Source of the DNA: Xestospongia muta
Lineage: Eukaryota > Porifera > Demospongiae > Haplosclerida > Petrosiidae
DNA length: 64,000 bases
Assembly: GCA_963693285.1 (NCBI GenBank)
Contig: OY848917.1
Coordinates: forward strand, 32,499,245 to 32,563,244
Reading direction: 5' to 3'
Position 1 is the stretch's first letter. The number at the start of each line of letters is the position of its first letter. A program made the position numbers and the translations under genes. The notes beneath the pieces were generated by a model. It saw only the letters and a program-made list of their open reading frames with translations. It did not search any database and had not been told where the DNA came from. Below, piece after piece: positions 34,205 through 46,929 of the stretch.

Positions 34205-35825
34205 ATTACAATTTATTTCACATAGATCTTATACAGGGCTATAGCTACAACACAATGTTCATCACAAAGACAGATCCTTATTTCATTGTAGTCATTAATG
34301 GAGTAACTAGTCTTACAAAACCAAGGTATACTCAGCACATTGACAACAGGCACTTTCTATACCACCACATTAATGGCCATCCCAAAGTGGATCATTAGCA
34401 TACAATATACCTACTACTCATTGGTTGGACTTCCAGACTCACAGTAATATCACTACCAACAAATGCAGGGCATAAATTATTCCCCAAAAACTAGTAGTTT
34501 GCTTAATTACGTGCAAAGTGCAACAATTATTATGTTGTAATAACTTCAATTGACTCATAATAACTCAGCATTTGTGTGTGTTTTGCTTGTTGCTTTAAAA
34601 ATTAAAAGTTAGGGAGTAAGTCCATTTTTTGTGTTGGAATTACATCAATATTTACTTTATTTTCCAAGAACGCTTGTCAAAGAATATTAACTTTTAGCAG
34701 TATACATTTATGAAATCAATCAATCAATCACTTTGATGAAACCTCATAACCTCAGATGATTTTGGGTAGTACCCTTAAAAGGAACAAGGGTTTTTTTCTT
34801 ATGACTAGTCACTCCTACACCTGTTCAATTAGAAATAAAACAATGAAGCTAGTAACACAAACCAAGAAAGTAACTAGCCAAAGAACAGAAACTACTAGCT
34901 TTCTAGTTTCTACTAGCCCTAATATTAAGTCTTAAACAAATGATGTTGGAGTTTTAAGTTGTTTACTATGACACAACCAGCCACTATGAAAATGACTATC
35001 AGTTGTGCTACAAAGAAAATTTCAAATAAGGTTATGAGGACTACCATTAGTAAAACTGATACAGTCACTTTAATAAGAGTTAATAATTATTACAGCTTGC
35101 AATGCGTAGTGATTCATCTGGGTGGCCAACTTGATAACTTTACCACACACTTGAAAGTACCCAATGTTACCTGATAGAAATGTTATTCCTACATAGTAAC
35201 CTCCACTACTAGCTGGACAACCACATGCTTGAATATCATTTTTACTATACTGTCTAAATTCATCAGGACATTTTCTCTTTGATATCTGTCATACTAAGAT
35301 AAGCCCACTTCATCCAACCTCATCAAGAATTCCACAACTGCTCCAAATGACAAACATGGTCATGACTATCGCATATAATGTAATAGTCAGAAAAATTGGT
35401 TGGCCATTTACCTTTAATCTCTTCACATGAGTGAATTAAAAGAGAAGAAGGATTTTCTTCTTTATCCAATAGCTAACTGTTATATTATGTACAGTTCTTT
35501 TAAATCAATCTATTTGACTTGCTATCTTTGTTATCTGCTGGAAGTGGCTCTCAACGATAATCTTTAACTTTTTTTAGCTAGATACTTTAAATCTTTATCT
35601 ACGACACAAGTATCAGGAGTACTAACCATTAGTAGGTGTCGAGTCAATACCAGCTGCAGTAGATCAGTCACACTATCACGAGAGTCTTATGTTTGACAGC
35701 TATAGTAAAGAGTTGATTAATAGCAGTAGTCAGTTCTATAGTTATGGGTGTCATCTGTATTACTACCACCTTCAGAATGGCTCAATGGATTAGACATACC
35801 AGCAACAGCTAATATGATTTTAATA
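34205..35825 (-). pseudogene. Decayed second copy of the secreted Cys-rich protein gene
   Basis: It parallels 31,572-32,813 block by block on the minus strand: the C-terminal CACATAGATCTTATAC, GAGTAACTAGTC, AAACCAAGGTATACTC and CCAAAGTGGATCATTAG segments, then the ACATGCTTGAATATC and CATCAGGACA segments, and the N-terminal end near 35,800. Many indels and stops destroy the frame. About 520 bp of unrelated sequence (roughly 34,470-34,985) interrupts it. The similarity continues upstream to about 36,050, so the duplicated unit included the promoter region. Confidence 0.82.
34470..34985. mobile_element. Insertion within the decayed secreted-protein copy
   Basis: This segment has no counterpart in the intact-frame copy, where the flanking pieces (CCAACAAATG and TCAGTTGTGC) are only about 60 bp apart. 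The left side holds AAACTAGTAGTTT and the right side ACTAGCTTTCTAGTTTCTACTAG, which could be decayed related ends. No transposase. Insertion is inferred from the comparison; the element class is unknown. Confidence 0.45.
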
Positions 35826-36054
35826 ATTTATATATAATAATTTCCTTTTTTAACCTCCAAAATATGCTTCACTCCAATGGTTATACTAGCATTAACCAGG
35901 ACACCTCTTTTTTTGGGTAAAACCAATGGAACAGACATCCTCCCTTCACCTCTTCAGAGATTGAAGAGTTCCCAACATTACTCATCACTCTTTTATCTTA
36001 ACCATTTAAAGATAATGGGTCTATCATTATTTTAAATTATGGTTCTCTTTGTTA

Positions 36055-38375
36055 ATGGTGATCAATGATGTACAAGGGCTATTATCACCCTCTGCAATAG
36101 AATCTTTTGGAATAGATCTTAAAAATGAAACTGTCTCTTGCCTTAGTGTCAGTGATATGGTTAATGACAAAATGTTTGTTTCCTCATTATATACTCTATC
36201 CACTTTGACTTTGATGATGGTTTCGAGGAACTTCAACAATCTAAAATGTCATGAACCTACCTACATTGGATGTGTCCTCATAGTTTATATTTTTGCAAGT
36301 TCTGTTCAAGGATTTGTTCTTCTTTCAGTTACTTCCTTGATATTTTGTCATATTTTTGCTATAAAAGATATTTTCTACTGTTTTGTAAGCTATTGTACTG
36401 AGGTAAGTGAACACTTGTGTAAGTGTTCATTTATAATATGCAGTTGTCCATGATACCGCGTAATGGTGGAATGTGATAAAGGGCATTCACCTTATATGGG
36501 ATTTCTATTTTACTGCCTTCCTGAACTACTAGTATTCTGGCTTTACAGATTATTTTAAGAAGAGTTGCAAGATATATTGAATGGTACAAACATATTTCTC
36601 TCTTGCTTTTTCCTATAGGCTGAGATATAACACTGATCATGAGTCAGGTGTCAAACTCAAATGAGACAAAGTTTACTTTTATGATATGATGATGATTATA
36701 TGAAGTAGTGAACAAATGTTTATTTCCTTATATATAGGTGTCTTTTTACTATCAGTTCAACACTACAAATGAAGTTATGAGACTCATCATGACAACAATA
36801 GAGTTTGCTCCACATAGTACGTACACTCTTTGTGAAATGATATATCAGTTACTGAGTTCTTATCCACCCAATACATCCACTTTGATGTTATACTAAATGT
36901 TTATAAGTAACAAAACAGATGAGATATGTGCTTGATATTAGTAAGCAGCCTTTCTAATTCTTCCAAATACCAGTTTGCAAGAAGCTAAGATTGTGGTAAA
37001 ATTTTATCCGTAGTCATCATGTTTAGCTTTAGTGTTGAATTAAGTTTTAAAAGACTAGATATTATAGATGTAATAGAATCAGCTACTTTTTCTAAAGTTT
37101 TAGCATTGGAGCTATCCAAGCTCCATTTCAGAAAATTTGGTTTTACTAATGTTAAATTATAACGTTAGTTATCATTCACTTTACGTTTTCTCAATAGTGG
37201 ATTGTGAGATGTACGTGTATGTATTTCTGTTCTGTTAGATCCATGAGTTTTCCCTTGTACAGAACACTCGGTTATACTCGTACTTGTACTTGGTTGCTGT
37301 CATCCATAAACATCGTAATGGGGTTTATGAAATTCTTTGCTAAAAAATCTTGAACTTCCAGTAAAGTAAAGAGAAGTATAAACATCTACAAACTATTTGA
37401 CCGTCCTGATACAATAAGTTATAATGACAACTATAATTTTTATGTGCCTATTATTTTAATCCCAAGCATTAATTGTCTCCTAATAATAGTGTTTTTCTTT
37501 GTTTGCATCTAAACAATCTATGCAGATCTTGTACTTGGATTTCGTCTTGAAGTTTCTCAAACCAGACCCAATCTCTATGATCCCTATAACTAAATAATTG
37601 ATGGGGAAGAGTCTGAGAAATTACAATTAAGCAGCTTATTCTGCAATAATAATACCAGGACTAAAAATATGATTATATAATATAATACTTGAAGTGGCAC
37701 TATGGAACTGAATAATTTAAAGCAATTGAAGAAATAGCTAAAAGCACTGGCTACTACCTAAAGAAAAGGAAGTTACTATTAATATATTAAAGACATTGAC
37801 TCTGTATCATGAGATAACCACTTTATAACTCTAATGAAATATCATAAATTATTACGATAAATATGACATTTACAGTGAAGTACTTACTTCGTGACATGTT
37901 GGAATTTGACTGCAGAACAAATCATTCTCTTACAATTCCCCAGTCCCTTTTCCTGTCTGTCATTCAATCATAGAGGGTTTGGTCTGGTTTGTGGATTAGC
38001 TTTCCTATACACATATTAAGCTAGTCAAGGACTTGTCTTCTAACCACTTATATAAATTAGATGTGTTAAATGATACTTATATTTAAGAAAGGCTTTACTC
38101 TAAGTCAATACTGTTATGATGTGGCATTTTGAATGGTTTTAGCACTATATGCTGGAACTAAAATTTGTTAAATTGAGTGAATCAAAAAAGTGGTCAATCA
38201 TTTAATAAAAATTGATATTTCTTTATGCTTTGACTCAAGAAGACAACTATACTTCTTGCAACTGTTTCACTGAGAACCTGTATATTGTGTGAACATATTT
38301 CATTTAGGAATATTACTTCACCTGATTAGCCAACTTTCATTTTATAGAGAAATACAATAGCATAGCAACCACATA
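36055..38375. other. Spacer, no recognised gene
   Basis: Overlapping ORFs occur on both strands at 36,027-36,453 (plus 134 codons, hydrophobic and Cys-rich; minus 70 codons, starting MLKFLETIIKVKVDRVYNEE). Neither has a family I recognise or supporting splice sites. The rest shows no gene, RNA or transposon signature. Confidence 0.4.
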
Positions 38376-38379
38376 TACA

Positions 38380-38830
38380 CAAACATTCATTCAAGATTTA
38401 TTTGTGCCTTAGGTATCATGTTCATATTTACAGTCATGTATATCATAGTTCAGAGGTAATTATGTATTGTATAAATCCACCAATGAGGGAATTTATAAAA
38501 GATATACTAAAACTCTATTACTAACAGTAACTGAGCTATACAGTAAAATCTTACATTTACTAGTTATTGACTTTCTAACTTACTAGCACAAATAGAAATT
38601 ATAATATAAAGGAGGATTGTAAGTTATTCCACCCACTAAATTTTGACACATCAATATGTTTTATTATTCTTACACTAGATACTACAACCAACTACACTCT
38701 CTTACTAAATGTGATAGAACACAGACAAACCACTTATATTAATGTTATTATGGATTTTTAGTACAATACTACTGACTGACTGAGTAATAGGAACAAAAAG
38801 TGAATAATTTAAAAGTTATCATTGTTAAGT
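38380..38830. repeat. Dispersed repeat, copy 1
   Basis: The sequence around CATATTTACAGTCATGTAT, CAATGAGGGA, CTAAAACTCTATTACTAACAGTAACTGA, TACATTTACTAGTTATTGACTT and later GTAATAGGAACAAAAAGTGAATA is repeated in order at 51,990-52,270. Both copies are in the same orientation. No ORF; probably an old non-autonomous transposon. Confidence 0.75.
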
Positions 38831-41575
38831 TACAGAGACAATAATTCAATGATGAAGAGACTATATCATGATTACATGGAGAGGAGTCATTGCTAGATAC
38901 ATCACTATATCTACCAATTAATAACTCACAAGGTAAGATATACATATATAACATTGTGAATATATATGTACAGTACATGTATATGTATCTGTGTATGTAT
39001 ATGTGATATGTATATGCATATGTGATATCATTATTATATGAGTAGGCTTACTTTTATTATGGATACTCTAGTATTCATGCATGTTTATGTCCAGAGCGTA
39101 CTCATGTACTCTTTTCAATCATAAATGAAGACACTTGAATTTATTGTCTCAGTATGCACGGCCTTCTAGGTGTGTTAAGCACACCTCTTCTGGAAAGAGT
39201 TAGTATCACACTTTAACAGAGTGTAAAACACATCAAACTGTATAATAGTAGCATTTGTAAAACACACACAACAATAAAACAAATAAAAATGAGTAAGTGA
39301 ACAATCATTTTCTTTAAACTTGAGTTCATCAGTTAAGGTTGTTGAGAAGATGTCTCACAGTAGGTAATAGTTTGTTACTTATTGGATTATCCAAAAAGAA
39401 AGTCTCAAGAAATGAATAGAGATTTTTGCATCCTTTTGGATAGCATATGTTAATTATAGATGAAGTATGCTGCCAGTAATGTTAGTGGAGGACATTGCTT
39501 CACTTATATGACTATTTAACTGGCATATAGCGAGAACAATTAAACTGTTGTGTTGTTGTTTGTTCTTTTATACACTAAGTCCTTGGCATGTTCATAGTCT
39601 GTTAGTGTATGCACATATTTAGGTAACCTATACTTTATTATGGGTTCCAACTTGAAGGGTTGTTACATGTTGGATTGCTGAATATTACAGCTAAAATAGA
39701 TTGGTTGTTATAACCAACTCCTAGACACTTAGCTTTTATACAAATTTACAAAATACATTAAAAAATATATTACAAATAATAGTGCATCTTTGTAACATAG
39801 CAATTAGTTTCTCCAGATTCATGTCACTCATTAGTTATGTAGTGGTGAATACACAACCTAACTTGATCTACAATGTACATACAGACATAACGAGTTCCTC
39901 AGATAATTAGTTCATTAGTTGTCTAGACTAATGTCTCCAATTGTTTACATTTAAGCATCCTTAACTTGGATTCTAATAAATTTCAATCCATGTTTCTTAG
40001 TAAGTACTTGTACATAGCAAGTTTTAGTGTGTTCACAATTATGCATACACATACATCTCTATCTATGTTTTTTTCAAAACTTAATAAATGTACTCAACAA
40101 CCTGGTAATGTACAATACTATGAATCATACTCATGTATGAAACTCACATAACAAATTATATGCTAAAGTGATATATCACTTTTATCACAGTAGTAATAAT
40201 AAAGGCTGTTTTAATTAACACATTGACTTATTTTTATTTCAACAAACAACTTCTCAGAATAGTCATGTATATGGTATATAGGACTGTCTTCTTATAAAGT
40301 CCATAATGACAGCCCTCATACATAGGGCCAGCATCCATGAAACTTCTTGTCTCAAATTAATAGTCACATAATTTATGAACAGCCCTGATAATTAACTCTA
40401 CGACTCACTGTAGTCACAAAGACTACTTTTGGATTCTAGTTGGCTTTATAAATATTGAATTAGATTATGTTTGGCTTGTGGCACCATAGAAAGGACTTCC
40501 ATCAAAATATCCTACAGGTCAGGTGGGTGATAGGAGAATATGCACGATAATATTTTGTCAACCACAGTTCATGTAGGTGGATAGAAACAGATAAACAGGT
40601 AATCTAAACAATAATATACCACAGTTCAGATGACTTAAAAAGTATTCTAAAGTTGGTCAATCAATGTTGTGAATTCAAAAAGTTAAAAAGTTTTGAACTA
40701 ATATCAACAATAGATGACAAATTCATGATCAGGATATGAGACTAGTTTTGTATCTCCACCTGACAAGTACTATGACTAAGAAAAAATATGCATAGTGTTA
40801 GAAAGATCTTCAGATATCACATGCTCCGAATACTTTTAAAGATATTTCATTTCCTAGCTAATAAATAAATATTCCTACCTCATAATGAATATGTCCACAT
40901 ACCCTTCTAGATGCCACCATAATGTTTGTTCAAGAATGTTTCTGACCATTCAAGAAATATACTGATGAAAATGAATTCTACTTTCAATATCTTTGTTAAA
41001 TTATTAAATGGACAGGCTGTTACATTTAATATGTCAGCTCACTGTATCAATACCTCTCACTTATTTGGACTTATCAATTTCTTAATGTATTATTTATACA
41101 TTATTGACAGCAGTTGTTCCCAATATTGGAGTGACGGAAAAAGTTTACAGACACGTAATGACTGTTTCAATTCCCTGGTAAATTAATAGTGAGTGAAGTT
41201 TGAAAATCGACTTGGGTTTTCTTTCACCTATCACAAACATCTGCTGATTATTTTGTGAGTTTGCAGTGACTTGTGATATTCTTATATAATGTTAAATTGG
41301 ACTGCAAAAACATTAAAAAACGACGTGTTTAAAGGGACTGACAAAAGGTCAACTTAGAGATTAGAAAAATAAAGAAAACTCTATCATAAAAGATAGTATA
41401 TAAGAAAGTAATAGTTAAATAGTTTACTAGATTATTTCCTAGGTAAATTGATAGTATAAAAATAAGAAGTTATTTTCAATTGAAATATAGTCTTTAAATA
41501 AGTAATTATAATCAGACAGTTTAGACAAGGTAACAATTTGTTCACACCTTTTACCACGTACAAATCATGCAAACA
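38831..41575. other. Spacer with a TATATG-rich tract
   Basis: ATGTATATG variants run at about 38,937-39,030. The remainder is AT-rich with only short, unrecognised ORFs. Confidence 0.4.
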
Positions 41576-41589
41576 ATAAATATGTACAA

Positions 41590-41830
41590 ATAAATAATAA
41601 TAATAATAACAATTATAATATTAATATATGTATTAGGTCATGGCACATAAGAAAAGGAGAGGTAATTGAAATGGTGAAGATTTACAGAAAGCAATTGAGT
41701 ATGTAACAGATGGCAAGTTATCAACTAGAGCAGCATTAGCTAAATACAATGTATCCAGAAGCACAATACATAACCATATAATTCTAAAGATCAAAAAACA
41801 TCTAACCAGGTCCCTCACCAGTATTAACTG
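41590..41830 (+). pseudogene. Pogo-type transposase N-terminus (psq HTH) remnant
   Basis: Just after an AATAAT run, the plus strand reads MAHKKRRGN, stop, then EDLQKAIEYVTDGKLSTRAALAK (shown in two parts: EDLQKAIEYVTDGK and LSTRAALAKYNVSRSTIHNH). The pattern DLxxAIxxVxxGxLSxRxAxxxYxVxxSTIxxH is the Pipsqueak-type helix-turn-helix that binds the ends of pogo/Tigger elements. One stop (TGA) in the beginning, and the frame ends shortly after the HTH with no catalytic domain nearby. Confidence 0.7.
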
Positions 41831-42003
41831 AAACTGAAAATCACAAAACTGCTACAAAAAAAGGAAAGATGGAAGCTGTTCACAGTCTTAGGATCTATTA
41901 CTTCTTGGCATTATGTTAGTGTTTATACAAGTTCTAAAATCACCTCTATCATCTCACTAGTCCTCTATCTTCTGTTTATATACTGGTTGACCATCATCTA
42001 AGA

Positions 42004-42193
42004 TTAACATGTAGGTCTAAGCACTCTCACTTCCGCTTTCCTCATGTCCGGTCCTGGTATTTCTTGTTTCAGTAATTTCATTACTCTGTGGGGATGTGGA
42101 AACAAACCTAGGCCCTCTAAATGAATCTGTAAAGCGTGTATGCTCATTTGAGGAGTCAGTCCTGATGCTTTAATATGAACTATGATCTAATTG
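42004..42193 (-). pseudogene. Unrecognised coding-like remnant
   Basis: The minus strand is open for about 60 codons and reads IIVHIKASGLTPQMSIHAL, QIHLEGLGLFPHPHRVMK, LLKQEIPGPDMRKAEVRVL, RPTC, stop. The composition is strongly protein-like and locally more GC-rich than its surroundings. It sits directly downstream of the Helitron remnant in the same orientation but does not look like a Helitron helicase. It could come from another element or a processed gene. Confidence 0.45.
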
Positions 42194-42359
42194 GTCTCAC
42201 TGTTAACATATGTAAAGATTTCATCTGATGTTATTGATAATTTTCCTTTCATTTGTCCTTTTTGGTCTCAATTCAATCTTTTGTCTGACCTAAAAACTGA
42301 GATTGCTTAACTATGTTTGTATATCATTAGCTTAGAAAAATCCTGTACATGTAAGTCTC

Positions 42360-44065
42360 AACTTTCTCAATTTAATCGTTCCATATCAAAATAGATCTGT
42401 CTTCAAAAACTTGTTATATACTAAAATAAAGTCCTCATTTGCCAGTTTGTCTTCATCCCATAAATAATAAGTATTGTCAATCCAAGTTTTATATTTTATT
42501 AGTTGATATTTGCAGTAAAACTTATAATTTATGTTTTTTGGATGATATGAAATGTCTAAATGATTACAGGTGTAGGCCATTTGACATCAGTTCTATTACT
42601 GACATGATCATTTGCAACTAATTGACACAAGTTTATTTCAGAGAAAACAACATCTCAAAAACTGGCTTAATGTAAATTATGGAAAATTAATAGTACATTA
42701 GTCAGCTCTTGATCAATTTACTTCTTCAGACCAATTAGAGAGACTGTTATGAAATTAAAACTCCATCAGTGGGAGACTTAAAAGCATCGGCATGTTTTGT
42801 GAGAACTAAAATCTTTTTCACCAACTGAATGTATGTGTCACTGTTATCAATATGGCAGTCAATAAATGATTTGAATTGTACAATTTGTAATCTTGGTTTT
42901 CCTTTTGCTTCATACTTGGCCATGTATGCTTTGCTCAAGCTTGTATATCAATTATAAATTAAAAATCTACATTCGCCTTCCAGTGATAATGTTAAATCCA
43001 ATTGTGAGAAGTAATTCTAGGCTCATTTCTCTTCATTGAAAGAGTAGCACAAATAGTACAATTTTCCAATTTCTCAAAAGTAAGCATTGATGATGCTTGT
43101 ACAGGACAAGGACAATCATGACATTTTGGTTCTTGACCAGATTTATTATGATAGCAATAATTAGAAGTACATCGACTATGATTTTGAACAGAGTTCACAA
43201 GGTTTTGGTAGTCTTCATCATTATTTTCAATTTATTTGGCATGATTAAACAAGGATGTGGAATTGGAAGTGACCACATGGCATTGCTTCATTGTAGGTTG
43301 GGACAACCAATCAATATATTCTAGTACTTGCTTGATTGCCTTCTTCTAACATCAATGCATTGATCTGACTTTGTCTTGTATTTTGTTCAGCTAGTCAGCC
43401 AATCAGCAGTAGATTTTTGAACAAGTTCACAAATTACAGGGTTGTTTTTCAGTAAAACATGTGCATGTACACTACGCTCACCTTGATATTCTAAGTGATA
43501 ACAATGCCCGTCAGCATCAAGTGTTCCATACAACCAGTACTGAACAAAAGCAGTCAATCTTGACAAAAATACTAGTCTGTTAGGTATGGATGGTCAATCA
43601 CTGTTTGAGCACAATGAAAATGGCTTGAAGAATCATAAAATTTGGAAATCAGATTATTTTCTGGCCAGTAATTATCAGCACCTTGACTTTGGTAAGTATT
43701 TGGCCACCATGGATTTTAGTTCTTCTACGGTCAATCTAGAGTTGTTTGGATGTTGTTTCATATATATATTGGACATTAATGGAAGTTGGTACCTTTGCTT
43801 TAAATTTAGTGTCTAATATGGAAAGTGTGGATGACTACAAATCACAAGTACATTTGACCATCATATTTGATTTGTCACATTTTATGAGATGCTTGAATCC
43901 ATCTCTCAGTAAAAATGGTTTCTGACAGGTAGGGTCACCAGTTCTATATGGGAATAATGCTGAAAAGGCCATAGTTGCTACATATAAGGAGTATTAAAAT
44001 CATTTATAGCACTATTATCTATTCTAGGCCATAAAAAGGATCCTCATAATCCAGGTAAGAATGTG
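42360..44065 (-). mobile_element. Helitron Rep-domain remnant
   Basis: Read on the minus strand, Helitron landmarks follow in order: WPRIDNSAINDFNTP, FPYRTGDPTCQKPFLL plus DGFKHLMKC, ELKSMVAKYLPKS, YWPENN, FVQYWLYGTLDADGHCYHLE, YQGERSVHAHVLL (the HxH of the HUH nuclease), RNEPRI and HYHWKANVDF, YMAKYEAKGKPR (the two catalytic-type Tyr), PMLLSLPLM and YCKYQLIKYKTW. All belong to the rolling-circle replication initiator. Several stops and at least three shifts are present. The helicase domain that should follow is not found below 42,360, so the element is truncated. Confidence 0.88.
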
Positions 44066-46550
44066 TTGCTTTATTTTCAGTTCTTTCTTGCAAAGAACAT
44101 GTTTAAAAAGAATTACTGGTAGATTGATGGTCAGTATCACAGAAAGAATCATTGTTGTTGTCTCCATCAGCTACACACTCATCATCCACTCAAAGGATGT
44201 AAGGAATCTATCTTCAGACAACTTGTCTATGGAAGCAAAATCAATAGATATATATTTGTAGTGTGGATTGTTATGTTTAAGTCATTGAAGACCTGACAAT
44301 ATATGTTTACAATAAACTCTAAAGTGTATGTGAGTATTATCAGTACCCTATAATGATGGACAATTAGAATGGATAGAGTTTTGAGATAAATTTGCCTAGA
44401 AATCTTGTATATCTTGAGTAATTAACAATATGACGCTTATGTTTACAACAATATATGCACATAATAGGGCATGAACTAGCAATCAACATTTCTTTAATTT
44501 GAGTGCACTTAAAATCATGGACACATTAAGGAACATTGCCAGAGTCCATGTTGGCTGGAAACAAATACTACATTGAGTCTTAAGATTGTAAGCTGATTAT
44601 GTACCATTTGCTCAAATTCCATTCACTCCTAATACTCATAGTTATATGTCATACATACAAAGTATGTGATTTACCTTTAAATATGGGATCTTCAATCTAT
44701 TTTAACAAACTTGTGATCTGTATTAGTCTTGTACTGTCCATTTGTCTCCTGACCAAAAATGTACCATACCATGTCCTTTTTAGACACTTTTATCTCATTC
44801 TGTATCTTAAAATCAAATACTCTCACAGTCATAACTGGAAATACAATGTTTTCAGTTGAATTAACAGTTAAATGTCAGGCAAAAGTTAATATCATCATCT
44901 GTTAGTAGTTCATCTGATGTCTGACAAGACCAGTGAGTTAAAGAGTTAAGTTGACCATGTAAGTTAGATAGAAAAATCTGACACCAACAATACATGCACG
45001 CCATATGCACTGAGCCTCCATAATCTCAATATTTTCCAGTTGCCAGTTCTGATGACAGAATATAAATCCATGCTGTGAGTTGTAGTTAAATCAGTCATCC
45101 CAATATTATCAGCCTCTCTGTTCTCCCATAGTTTCTTCATTGCCAGATATAGACCAAAATGTCCAGGCATTATTGTATTTGACAAACATCAAATCTAGTT
45201 CATCTATTGATATACACTGTCATTCTTGATGTACTGATAATCACTGTAGGACTTGTCAATACTGAATATTGAGTGAATAACTTTTTGTTTGATGACTTGA
45301 ATCATACTTCCATATTTACATTAATTTATAAAATGCTCTCACAGATTGTGAACTAGTACTCTTGATTTTGGACCATATGCTTTCCCATTTTTACACATAA
45401 TGGTGACATTGTTATTACTATGCTTAAATGAAATACTGGTGTGAAATTAAGCTCAAAATGCAGTGAAATCAAGTTTACTATACATTGTTAACTAATTCTA
45501 GTGTCTGACATATTTATAGTATCCAACTTCAGATATTTAAAAAATCCTTAACTTACATATTGAATATACTCTTCAGTATCTTTTCATAGATCAAAGATGC
45601 AACATACACTAAACAATTGATGTCATAAAAATAGTAGAGTACAAGATTTTCATAGAGATGTAATTGTCTCCATTGATTTTGCTATGTCCATAACTTTCTT
45701 TCTTGACAAAAAAGTATTTCAGCACTGATAGCTTCAAAATCTAGATTGTGTTTTGAGAAGATGGCTGTGTTTTGAACTTGATTAATTAAACCAATGCAGT
45801 TGCTTCTAATTAGAAAATGATGGTCAAATCTTATTGTATTAAATACAAGTAAATAGATCTAATGTTGGTTTGTTAGTTATATTTGATAAATGTATTTTCT
45901 GACATCTTTACTTGACTTAAAATAATCCAGCAACTTTGATCTAGCTTTTACAAAGGACATCATTTTACTGGTAACAATAGCATGAAGCATACTATATATA
46001 GATAACATTACCACCATCAACAAAAACTCTCCATAGACTTTGATATTTCTTGTTGAATAATCAGGATAATATTCTTCTATCCAAGCCTTGATGGTTTCAG
46101 TGTCAAACACTGAAGTATCTTATTATGTTGACACATACTCTGAATAATTTTCTGTTTGTTGAGTGGAAACCTTTTGAAATACTTGTAGATATGGTGAATC
46201 AACCATAAACTGCTGAATAGACTTGTAATCTTTTTTGTGTGCTACAGGATGAATACCTCATATGACATACAAGTTGTGTTAAAAAAAGTTTCTAGTTACA
46301 TCAGTCTTTTCTAATTACATCAGTGGATTCTATTTATACATTTCAAACAAATAATTCTTGTAGCTTGGTAGGTTTAAATAGTCTCTTTATATCTGTCCTT
46401 TGAAAACAAGAACTCCAACTCAAATTGTACTTGCTTGTAAACATATTGAACTGTTCCATGTTCACAGCTAACTTTATGTTCTTCTGAATTCATCATAGAA
46501 ATGTCTGTATGAGCTTCCAAGTCTTATGCTGTCTGAATTCTAATAATGAG
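44066..46550 (-). other. Possible upstream part of the Helitron, unassigned
   Basis: Coding-like minus-strand segments occur at 44,964-45,185 (start MSNTIMPGHFGLYLAMKK) and 45,877-46,110 (start MFDTETIKAWIEEYYPDY). They lie upstream of the Rep domain in the right orientation for an N-terminal extension, but I cannot match them to a known domain. Confidence 0.35.
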
Positions 46551-46929
46551 TACACAAGTAACATTAAAAACCTAGACAATGTTATATCTACTCATATAAA
46601 GTATGAGTCAAATCACTCTCAACAATTGGCAAAACATTACAAACATAAATTTGATAATTCACAATAGTCTGTCACCATAACAACTTAAATATATTATTAT
46701 AACTACATTAAGACCAAGCAAAAGAACTTTGTACTGTACTATTGTATGGATATATCTATTATATACATAAGTACACTAGTAATTCTATAAATATACTCAA
46801 CATTATATCTAGTCAAACAGAGTATCAGTCACATCAATGGCTCTTATGTTAAAAAATACTCCCAATAACTCTTATAATAATGCCATCAATACAAATAAAA
46901 CTATTAAGTGCATAAATAATGTAGTCATT

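Noticed and set aside
36049..36453. 134-codon ORF with hydrophobic segments
   Set aside because: It could be a membrane protein fragment, but the opposite strand is also open, there is no family match and composition is typical of AT-rich non-coding DNA.
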